38,753 nucleotides of DNA from contig JANWJD010000147.1 of NCBI GenBank assembly GCA_025449555.1, forward strand, positions 1 to 38,753, given 5' to 3'. The notes below the pieces were generated by a model. It was not told where the DNA came from. It made no database searches and saw only the letters and a program-made list of their open reading frames with translations. This document shows, piece by piece, positions 28,402 to 38,753 of the stretch. Position 1 is the first letter of the stretch. Each line of letters begins with the position of its first letter. The position numbers and the translations under genes are program-made. The stretch comes from Chloroflexota bacterium. GTDB taxonomy: Bacteria > Chloroflexota > UBA5177.

Positions 28402-29571
28402 TTGAAAACTTCCATCTATCTCGACCATGCCGCCACTACTCCGCTACGCGCGGAAGTACTGCAGGCAATGGAACCGTTTCTCGCCGGGAACTATGCCAAT
28501 CCGTCGAGCATCTATCGACCGGCTCAAGAAGCGCGTGCCGCCCTCGATCGCGCGCGGGATCTGACCGCGGCGGCGCTCGGAGCAAGGTCCCAGGAGATCG
28601 TCTTCACCGGCGGTGGTACCGAGAGTGACAACGCCGCCATCAAGGGTGTCGCACTTGCGTCACGCGACCGTGGGCGGCACGTTGTGACGAGCGCGATCGA
28701 ACATCATGCCGTGCTCCATCCGATTGAAGAGTTGGTGGAACGTTTCGGCTTTGAATCGACCATCGTCCCGGTCGACCGGTGTGGGCTCGTGTCGGTCGAG
28801 GCAATTGGAGCAGCCCTGCGCGACGATACGGTGCTCGTGTCCGTGATGTGGGCCAACAACGAGATTGGGACCATTCAACCGGTAGAAGCAATCGCGGCAC
28901 TCACCAAAGCGCGCGGAATCCCGTTTCACGTCGACGCGGTGCAGGCCGCCGGCGCATTGCCGATTGACCTCTCTCGAGTACCGATCGATCTGCTCAGCAT
29001 CTCCGCCCACAAGTTCTACGGACCCAAGGGCGTTGGGGCCCTGTTTGTGCGAGGCGGCACACTCTGGTGGCCGCTCATCACGGGCGGAGGACAGGAGAGA
29101 AACCGACGCGCCGGCACTGAGAACGTGGCCGGCATGGTGGGAATGGCCCGTGCCCTGGAGCTCCTCATGGAAGAGCGACACACCGCATACGATCACGTGA
29201 GGACACTTCGCGACTACCTGTTCGCCCAGATCCCCCCCCGGATTCCGGGTACCAGAGTCAACGGCCATCCGGAATCTCGCCTCCCCAACAACGCCAACTT
29301 CAGTTTCGAGGGCGTGCACGGAGAGTCGCTTTTGGTCGCGCTTGATGTCGCCGGTATCATGGCGTCGAGCGGCTCGGCGTGCACCTCGGGCTCGCTCGAA
29401 CCGTCGCACGTATTGCAGGCACTTGGGGTATCGCATGCCGTCGCTCAGGGATCGCTGCGGTTGACGGTCGGGCGGGACAATACTCAGGAGCAGATGGAGC
29501 GCACAGTCGAAACTCTCGCCGGAATTGTGGAGCGACTCCGCGGCCTGGCGCCCGTCTCGGAACGCGCCTGA
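28402..29571 (+). CDS. Cysteine desulfurase (IscS/NifS family)
   Basis: IYLDHAATTPLRAEV, FTGGGTESDNAAIKG, PLP lysine SISAHKFYGPKG, catalytic loop SSGSACTSGS; TTG start at 28402. Confidence 0.94.
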   Translation: MKTSIYLDHAATTPLRAEVLQAMEPFLAGNYANPSSIYRPAQEARAALDRARDLTAAALGARSQEIVFTGGGTESDNAAIKGVALASRDRGRHVVTSAIEHHAVLHPIEELVERFGFESTIVPVDRCGLVSVEAIGAALRDDTVLVSVMWANNEIGTIQPVEAIAALTKARGIPFHVDAVQAAGALPIDLSRVPIDLLSISAHKFYGPKGVGALFVRGGTLWWPLITGGGQERNRRAGTENVAGMVGMARALELLMEERHTAYDHVRTLRDYLFAQIPPRIPGTRVNGHPESRLPNNANFSFEGVHGESLLVALDVAGIMASSGSACTSGSLEPSHVLQALGVSHAVAQGSLRLTVGRDNTQEQMERTVETLAGIVERLRGLAPVSERA

Positions 29572-29945
29572 TGGAATATTCCCCAACGCTGGTCGATCAC
29601 TTTCATCACCCGCGCAATACCGGTAAGCTTGATGATCCGAATGCAGTGGCCGAGGGGGAAAACCCGGTCTGCGGTGACACGGTTCGGATAGAGATGCGCA
29701 TCCAGGACGATGTCATTACGCACATACGCTGGTTGGCAAGAGGCTGCCCTCCCGCTATCGCCGTCGCCAGTGCCGCGAGCGTGCTACTGGAAGGCAGCAC
29801 CCTTGAAGACGCCCGGCGACTCGATAGCGCCCGCCTGGCGGCAGCCCTGGACGGTCTGCCGGCGCGGAAAGCGCATGCGGCGTCGCTGGTGCTGACGACG
29901 GTCGCGCGCGCGCTCGACGCCTACCGTTCCAGTCCGCGATCCTGA
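29571..29945 (+). CDS. IscU/SufU/NifU_N-like Fe-S scaffold
   Basis: LVDHFHHPRNTGKLDDPNAVAEGENPVCGDTVRIEMRIQDDVITHIRWLARGCPPAIAVASAAS; overlaps desulfurase stop (TGATG). Confidence 0.9.
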   Translation: MEYSPTLVDHFHHPRNTGKLDDPNAVAEGENPVCGDTVRIEMRIQDDVITHIRWLARGCPPAIAVASAASVLLEGSTLEDARRLDSARLAAALDGLPARKAHAASLVLTTVARALDAYRSSPRS

Positions 29946-29979
29946 TCCAGCCCGAAACTCGACATAACGAGGAGTCCTG

Positions 29980-32882
<2,903 letters not shown>

Positions 32883-33066
32883 CCATCTCTTCGGCCCAGG
32901 CCCGCTCGCAGTCTATGTCCACCAACGCCACTATGTCCCCTGAATGAGGTAGGGCCACGCCGGCGTGACTGGCCGCCCTGTGGCGCACCGTGCGTATCTG
33001 GCCAGATGTCTGGGTACACGTACGTGAAATATCGCTGGCCGATGTGGCAAGACCCTGACATCCGGT

Positions 33067-33738
33067 CTACCCAAGCGCCTGCTCGATAAGGTTTACACGG
33101 TCGTTCAGTCCCCGCTGCCGGCTGACCGAGAGCTGAAGCTCAAGTGGTGGCACGCGGATCTCATAGCCGCCCCATGACACGACTTCGAGGCGACTGGCTG
33201 CGATTGGGCCCTGATCACTCGCATATTCAGCGTCTGCAATCGGGACTACACCGCCTACCCACTCGACTCGACAGTGGAGGAAGGCACGAGCAAACGAGTT
33301 GTGCACCCAGCCGGGGGTTACTATGACCGGCTGAACGACGTATTCGAGCAACAACTCTTGCAGGTGAAAGACTCCAGAGTCAGATACCACCAGGTCGATA
33401 TCGCGCGGCGAGGTAGGCAATCCCCGTACAGCTAGGGCTGCACTACCCAGCAACCACCAGTCAGTGTCCATCTCGTCAAGCATCGCCAGCAGTGCGAGCA
33501 GCGACTCACTCCATGGAACCGGCGTCATCCCCGCCGCTTGGAGGAGCATTGGTTCTATGTACTGTTGGAAGTTGTGATAGGCGCGTTCCACATAGGGGTT
33601 GTCGACCGGAGCAATGCTGCCAAACCCACCATCAACATACCCGTAACCAAGCTGCCTCGCTGCATCGTGATATTCCTCCTCGAGGTCATACATGATGAAC
33701 CACGGGTCGTCACCAAACCACTTTAGGCAAGTTCGCAT
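33067..33738 (-). CDS. Nucleotidyltransferase-fold protein with unrecognised N-terminal domain
   Basis: WWLLGSAALAVRGLPTSPRDIDLVVSD (GS-x9-12-RDIDL motif); N-terminal ~75 aa not recognised. Confidence 0.65.
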   Translation of the reverse strand: MRTCLKWFGDDPWFIMYDLEEEYHDAARQLGYGYVDGGFGSIAPVDNPYVERAYHNFQQYIEPMLLQAAGMTPVPWSESLLALLAMLDEMDTDWWLLGSAALAVRGLPTSPRDIDLVVSDSGVFHLQELLLEYVVQPVIVTPGWVHNSFARAFLHCRVEWVGGVVPIADAEYASDQGPIAASRLEVVSWGGYEIRVPPLELQLSVSRQRGLNDRVNLIEQALG

Positions 33739-33834
33739 ATATCAATTGCTCCAGTTTCATACAGCGCGAGGCGCCCCTGAAGAGCAACAGGACGAACCCC
33801 GCGCGCTACCACTTGCCAACACTTTCCAGGCGCA

Positions 33835-34812
33835 CTACCGCAGCAATCTCTCGGGCCAGTCCAGCTCCAGCGCGGCGCGTATGTGGGCGCCGCGCAATCG
33901 GTCATGCAGAAGGCACCCGCGAGCCCACGTGTACACCGATTCCGCATCATGGTCGTTTCCAATCGTGGTCGCGTACGCTGCAGGGCTGAGGGTGTCCAGC
34001 ACCTGTATGAGCGCGGCATGGACGGCATGAAGGTCCGACCAAGCACTCTTCCAACGGTCATCCCGGGTGCCCGTTGGCTGTCTCGCCGCTTCCACTGGGG
34101 CGCAGCCTGCCCGCGCGAGATACCCGAGGAATGATCGTTCCAACTCCGCGATGAGGCGAAAAATCTGGGGCAGCGTTCGGCCGCCATCAAACACCGCGAG
34201 TTCCCGTGCCTCGGTGGGGACCAGCGCAACCGTGGTGAGAAGCTCCTTGCGGGCGGCACGCACTGTGGCGAGTAACAGCGAAATGGGGCCGGTACTACCT
34301 CCCGTTTCGTAGTCGCGACTCCAGGCACTCACCCGCACCGAAAGGGACGCATCGCTCCAATGACACTGCGTCGCCATGGACAGGGGAGAGAGCGCGCTCC
34401 CAGATTTGGCTGGATCACCAAAGACGACGGCATCCGGTATGCGGGCGAATGCGTCCAAAAACCTGGTCCGGGCGCCAACGCATCGGGCCAGCGCGTCATC
34501 GAATCCGGCGGGTAGCGGATTGATTGCGATTTCCGGGTTCATCTCCGTTGCCGGGCCTTCCACCGGTTGAGTCAGCACGGAGACGAATGACTCCTCACGT
34601 GCAGCCACCGCGCTCAACATGCCGGCAGCCGATGTAATGCCCTGCAGAGGGCGACCTTCGAGCACCTCGACCTTCAATCCCAACAACGAGTTGAGAAGTT
34701 GCGCCCGTTCCGCCGCTAGTCGAGCGCGCAACTCCGCGCGTCTGTATCGGTACCCTGATTCAATGTGGTCGTTCTCACCGTCGGAATGGGCGGCACTACC
34801 AGTAGACGTCAT
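33835..34812 (-). CDS. DinB-like helical-bundle protein, possibly two tandem bundles
   Basis: ERAQLLNSLLGLKVEVLEGRPLQGITSAAGMLSAVAAREESFV and IFRLIAELERSFLGYLARAG...LIQVLDTLSPAAYATTIG...VYTWARGCLLHDRLRGAHIRAAL. Confidence 0.6.
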   Translation of the reverse strand: MTSTGSAAHSDGENDHIESGYRYRRAELRARLAAERAQLLNSLLGLKVEVLEGRPLQGITSAAGMLSAVAAREESFVSVLTQPVEGPATEMNPEIAINPLPAGFDDALARCVGARTRFLDAFARIPDAVVFGDPAKSGSALSPLSMATQCHWSDASLSVRVSAWSRDYETGGSTGPISLLLATVRAARKELLTTVALVPTEARELAVFDGGRTLPQIFRLIAELERSFLGYLARAGCAPVEAARQPTGTRDDRWKSAWSDLHAVHAALIQVLDTLSPAAYATTIGNDHDAESVYTWARGCLLHDRLRGAHIRAALELDWPERLLR

Positions 34813-34909
34813 AGCCCGATGATACGAGGTTCCAACTGCGGGCGAGCCCGCCGCAGGGCAAACCGAGCGGGCATCGGGACAGTTCGAGTGAGTCCCACCA
34901 AAACGGGTA

Positions 34910-34932
34910 TACTAATTCCGAGTGCGTTAGTA
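34910..34932. promoter_or_regulatory. Perfect 6 bp inverted repeat TACTAA-N11-TTAGTA upstream of Rrf2 gene (candidate autoregulatory operator)
   Basis: TACTAATTCCGAGTGCGTTAGTA overlaps a -10-like TATACT and ends 15 bp before the ATG at 34948. Confidence 0.6.
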
Positions 34933-34947
34933 GGATATAGAGACGAG

Positions 34948-35454
34948 ATGATTCGATTTTCGACCCGCGGCGAATACGGTCTCCGCATGATGATGGATCT
35001 GGCGCGGCACTACGGCGCTGGCCCGGAGTCACTGACTGAGATTGCAAGGCACGAAGCGCTGCCGCCGGCATACCTCGAGCAGTTGGTTGGCGGCCTGCGC
35101 AAAGCCGGATTGGTCAACAGCCGGCACGGCGCGCACGGAGGGTATGAACTGGCACGTCCTCCGGCCCAAATATCGGTTGGCGAGGTGATGCGGGTGCTGG
35201 AAGGTCCGATTTCGCCCATGGTGTGCGCCACCGAGGGTGAAAGCGAGATCTTGTGCGAACGGCAGACCTTTTGCAGTGCGAACGTGGTCTGGGAACGAGT
35301 CCGCGATAGCGTGGCCCAGGCGCTCGACTCGCTGACCATGGCAGACCTGATTCCGCCCAGGGAGAGCCAGATCATCCGGCGCGACCATGACACCATCAAT
35401 GTGCAGGCGGTTGCCTCACCGGCAACAGAAGGAAGGAAAGCTACACGCGTATGA
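34948..35454 (+). CDS. Rrf2 family transcriptional regulator (IscR/SufR-like)
   Basis: [23 protein letters not shown]...[60 protein letters not shown]; three clustered Cys. Confidence 0.95.
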   Translation: MIRFSTRGEYGLRMMMDLARHYGAGPESLTEIARHEALPPAYLEQLVGGLRKAGLVNSRHGAHGGYELARPPAQISVGEVMRVLEGPISPMVCATEGESEILCERQTFCSANVVWERVRDSVAQALDSLTMADLIPPRESQIIRRDHDTINVQAVASPATEGRKATRV

Positions 35455-36212
35455 CGGAACAAAACAACGAGCTGATTATTCGAGACCTTCACGTGAAGGT
35501 CGAAAACCGGGAGATTCTGAAAGGACTGAATCTGCGGGTTGAGCCCGGCAGGGTGCATGCGATTATGGGTCCGAACGGTTCCGGCAAGAGCACGCTGGCG
35601 TATACCCTCATGGGGCACCCCAACTATGAAGTGACGCAGGGCGAAGTGCTCGTGAACAGTCGGAACGTGCTTGAACTGCCGCCGAACGAGCGGGCCAAGG
35701 TCGGTCTTTTTCTGGCCTTTCAATATCCGCACTCCATTCCCGGTGTCACCATGGCAAATTTTCTGCGAACAGCCGTGAATTCCATAAATGAGAAACCCAT
35801 GCCGCCACGCGAGTTTCGTCAGAAGCTGCGCGAAAAGATGGCAGTTCTCAAGATGAATGACGAGTTCGCCGGCCGGTACGTCAATGAAGGATTTTCCGGT
35901 GGTGAGAAGAAACGCGCCGAAATCTTGCAGATGGCGATGCTGGAGCCGAAGTATGCGGTGCTCGACGAGACCGATTCCGGTCTCGATATCGATGCCCTGC
36001 GGATCGTCGCCGATGGCGTGAACGCCTTGCTTGGACCACAGTTGGGCGTGCTTGTGATCACGCATTATCAGCGGCTCCTGAACTACATCAAGCCCGACTT
36101 CGTACATGTGTTGGTGAACGGACGCATCGTACGTGAGGGCGGCTCGGAGCTGGCGCTCGAGCTCGAAAAGTCCGGCTACGACGAGTATCTAACCGACGAA
36201 AGCGCGGCATAG
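35451..36212 (+). CDS. sufC: Fe-S cluster assembly ATPase SufC
   Basis: [68 protein letters not shown]. Confidence 0.98.
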   Translation: MTEQNNELIIRDLHVKVENREILKGLNLRVEPGRVHAIMGPNGSGKSTLAYTLMGHPNYEVTQGEVLVNSRNVLELPPNERAKVGLFLAFQYPHSIPGVTMANFLRTAVNSINEKPMPPREFRQKLREKMAVLKMNDEFAGRYVNEGFSGGEKKRAEILQMAMLEPKYAVLDETDSGLDIDALRIVADGVNALLGPQLGVLVITHYQRLLNYIKPDFVHVLVNGRIVREGGSELALELEKSGYDEYLTDESAA

Positions 36213-36225
36213 CGGAGGGAAGCAC

Positions 36226-37635
36226 ATGGCACTGGATCAGCAGGCTCGTCTGAACGAGCTGGGAGACTACAAGTTCGGGTTCAACATGCCCGAGAACTAC
36301 GCGTTCAAGTCGAAACGAGGACTCGATCGCGACACGGTGGAAGAAATCTCATACATGAAGGGCGAGCCGCAGTGGATGCGCGATTTCCGCCTGCGTGCGC
36401 TGCGTACCTTCGAAAAGAAGCCAATGCCTCAGTGGGGCGGCAATCTGAATGAGATCGACTTCCAGAACATTTTCTATTACATCAAGCCGATGGAGAATCA
36501 GGGCCGCACCTGGGAAGATGTGCCGGCCGACATCAAGACCACCTTCGATCGACTGGGTATCCCGGAAGCGGAGCGCAAGTTCCTGGCAGGTGTGGGTGCT
36601 CAATACGAATCTGAAGTGGTGTATCACAGCCTGCGTGAAGACCTGGAGAAGCAGGGAGTCATCTTCAAGGACATGGACAGCGGTCTGCGAGAGAACCCCG
36701 AGCTTGTTCAGGAGTATTTTGGTACCGTGATTCCGCCGGCCGACAACAAGCTTGCTGCCTTGAACAGCGCGGTCTGGAGTGGCGGCAGTTTTGTCTACGT
36801 TCCGGCCGGCGTGCATGTGGAAGTTCCGCTGCAGGCGTACTTCCGCATCAACGCCGAGAATGCCGGCCAGTTCGAGCGCACGCTTATCATCGCGGAGCCC
36901 GGCAGCTACGTGCACTACGTCGAAGGCTGCACGGCCCCGACCTACAGCAGCGACTCACTCCATAGCGCGGTGGTCGAGATCATCGTCAAAGAAGGCGCCC
37001 GCGTGCGCTATACCACAATCCAGAACTGGTCGAAGAACGTCTACAACCTGGTGACCAAGCGAACCTCCGTGTACCGGGACGGCACCATGGAATGGGTGGA
37101 CGGAAACCTCGGAAGCAAACTGACCATGAAGTATCCGAGCTGCTATTTGCTGGAGCCGGGCGCCAAGGGTGAGATTCTCTCGGTCGCGTTCGCAGGCGAT
37201 GGACAGCACCAGGACGCCGGCGGCAAGATCGTCCACGCCGCTCCGAATACCACGGGCACGATTTCTTCGAAGTCGATCAGCAAGGGGTCAGGTCGCACCA
37301 GCTACCGCGGTCTCGTGAAGATCTATCCGGGCATGAACGGGTGCAAGTCACACGTGAACTGCGATGCGCTCCTCCTGGACGATGCCTCTCGCTCCGACAC
37401 CTACCCGTACATGGAAATCGAGGAGCAGGACGTCGCGGTGACGCACGAAGCGACGGTCAGCAAGATCGGCGAAGAGCAACTCTTTTACCTCATGAGCCGC
37501 GGCATCGGCGAGATCGAAGCACGCGCCATGATCGTGCGAGGCTTCATCGAGCCGATCGCGACAGAACTCCCGATGGAGTACGCGATCGAGCTGAACCGCT
37601 TGATCGAGCTCGAGATGGAGGGCTCGGTCGGCTAA
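36226..37635 (+). CDS. sufB: Fe-S cluster assembly protein SufB
   Basis: [50 protein letters not shown]...[48 protein letters not shown]. Confidence 0.98.
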   Translation: MALDQQARLNELGDYKFGFNMPENYAFKSKRGLDRDTVEEISYMKGEPQWMRDFRLRALRTFEKKPMPQWGGNLNEIDFQNIFYYIKPMENQGRTWEDVPADIKTTFDRLGIPEAERKFLAGVGAQYESEVVYHSLREDLEKQGVIFKDMDSGLRENPELVQEYFGTVIPPADNKLAALNSAVWSGGSFVYVPAGVHVEVPLQAYFRINAENAGQFERTLIIAEPGSYVHYVEGCTAPTYSSDSLHSAVVEIIVKEGARVRYTTIQNWSKNVYNLVTKRTSVYRDGTMEWVDGNLGSKLTMKYPSCYLLEPGAKGEILSVAFAGDGQHQDAGGKIVHAAPNTTGTISSKSISKGSGRTSYRGLVKIYPGMNGCKSHVNCDALLLDDASRSDTYPYMEIEEQDVAVTHEATVSKIGEEQLFYLMSRGIGEIEARAMIVRGFIEPIATELPMEYAIELNRLIELEMEGSVG

Positions 37636-37652
37636 TCGAATCAGAACGTTTG

Positions 37653-37711
37653 AGTGGCGCGAATTCAGGCGCCACTGATGCCGGCAGGGACGCGACGTGT
37701 TGCGTCCCTGC
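37653..37711 (+). promoter_or_regulatory. Tandem perfect hairpins between sufB and sufD
   Basis: AGTGGCGC-N8-GCGCCACT (37653-37676) and GCAGGGACGC-N8-GCGTCCCTGC (37684-37711). Confidence 0.6.
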
Positions 37712-37741
37712 TCGTGCGATGAGAGAGTGGTGGGAGAACAT

Positions 37742-38753
37742 ATGGCAGTAACTGAAGTAAGCCCCGGTCTGACCCGTGAGTCGGTTCAGCGGATTTCGGC
37801 CTCCAAGCAAGAGCCGAACTGGATGTTGGAGCGCCGCCTGGCGGCATGGCAGATCTTTGACGCCTTGCCCATGCCGTCCCGACAGGACGAGCAGTGGCGG
37901 CGGACCGACATTGGAAAGCTCAAGCTCGACCGACTGACCGCATACACCGAGGCCGATATTGGCGTGGTCGAATCACCACTCCAGCTCGGTGGCCCCAACG
38001 CCGGCCTGATCACGCACCGCAATTCGGCAACGGTTGACCGCTCGCTGGACGAAGGTGTGGCGGCGCAGGGAGTGATCTTTACCGACCTGGATACTGCCTT
38101 GCGCGAACATCCCGATCTCTTGCAGCAGTACTTCATGACGCAGGCGGTGCCGGCGGACTACGACAAGTTTGCCGCCCTCAATGCCGCACTCTGGAGCGGC
38201 GGAACCTTTCTCTATGTCCCCAAGCACGTCGACGTAGCGCTACCGTTACGCGCGTTCTATACCCTCACTGCCGGCGGAGCTGGTCTCTTCACTCATACCT
38301 TGATCGTGGTGGAAGAGGGCGCGAATGTCAGCTTCATCGAAGAATATGCTTCACCCTCCATCGAGCGTCAGTCACTGAACGCCGGAGTGGCCGAGGTTTT
38401 CGTGAAGCAGGCGGCCACGTTCACATATGTCACTCTGCAGGATTGGATGGGTGAGGTCTTCGACATCTCGACCCAGCGCGCGTTGATTGAACGAGATGCC
38501 AGGCTGAACTGGTTGGTGATCGGCATGGGTAATGGCGTGACCAAGGCGAATATCGAAGCCGCTCTGCAGGGAGCGGGCGCCAGCACGCAGATGCTCGGGA
38601 TCCTGTGGGGGTATGGTGCACAGCAAACCAATTACCACACGGTTCAAGATCATATCGCGCCGAATACGACGAGCGATCTGCTCTATAAGGGCGCGTTGAC
38701 CGACGAAGCAAAGTCTACCTTCTCCGGTCGGATTCGGGTGGTCAAGGGCGCCC
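37742..38753 (+). CDS. sufD: Fe-S cluster assembly protein SufD (truncated by window end)
   Basis: ATG at 37742; MAVTEVSPGLTRESVQRISASKQEPNWMLERRLAAWQIFDALPMPSRQDEQWRRTDI...; open to window end, so absent from the ORF track. Confidence 0.93.
   Translation, partial: MAVTEVSPGLTRESVQRISASKQEPNWMLERRLAAWQIFDALPMPSRQDEQWRRTDIGKLKLDRLTAYTEADIGVVESPLQLGGPNAGLITHRNSATVDRSLDEGVAAQGVIFTDLDTALREHPDLLQQYFMTQAVPADYDKFAALNAALWSGGTFLYVPKHVDVALPLRAFYTLTAGGAGLFTHTLIVVEEGANVSFIEEYASPSIERQSLNAGVAEVFVKQAATFTYVTLQDWMGEVFDISTQRALIERDARLNWLVIGMGNGVTKANIEAALQGAGASTQMLGILWGYGAQQTNYHTVQDHIAPNTTSDLLYKGALTDEAKSTFSGRIRVVKGA

Noticed and set aside
35010-36107. 365 aa minus-strand ORF
   Set aside because: Antisense to Rrf2 and sufC; shadow ORF.

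Overview
The window carries ordinary bacterial chromosome, probably from a Chloroflexota/Thermomicrobia-like organism (inference from gene content and alternative starts; no search was run), and one decayed accessory region. The right two thirds (about 9.9-38.75 kb) are mostly housekeeping genes: obgE, a bifunctional-nuclease-family gene, ymdB, rny, mazG, a DAGK-like gene, murE, a femAB-like gene, a PPi-type pfk, a cysteine desulfurase plus IscU/SufU-like scaffold, gpmI, eno, and an Rrf2-sufC-sufB-sufD operon that runs off the window end. The left third (about 3.0-9.7 kb) is the most interesting part. An intact tRNA-Arg(TCG) on the minus strand (9618-9693) has a ~43 bp exact direct repeat of its 3' end at 4138-4180. 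A more degenerate tRNA-like remnant lies at 2987-3014. Three loci in this region each carry triplets of GTTC-type hexamers with an exact 10 bp period, which look like recombinase arm sites. Between these scars lie a DUF433/DUF5615 toxin-antitoxin pair, a HigA-like gene truncated exactly at the tRNA repeat, a cyclase-TPR pseudogene that has lost its ATPase domain, a CocE-type hydrolase, an internally deleted AbiEii-type toxin, and AraC and TPR fragments. No recognisable integrase remains. My best candidate for something undescribed is this serially invaded, integrase-less tRNA-Arg island with its phased repeats. I see no clear evidence of a complete new defence or biosynthetic system.
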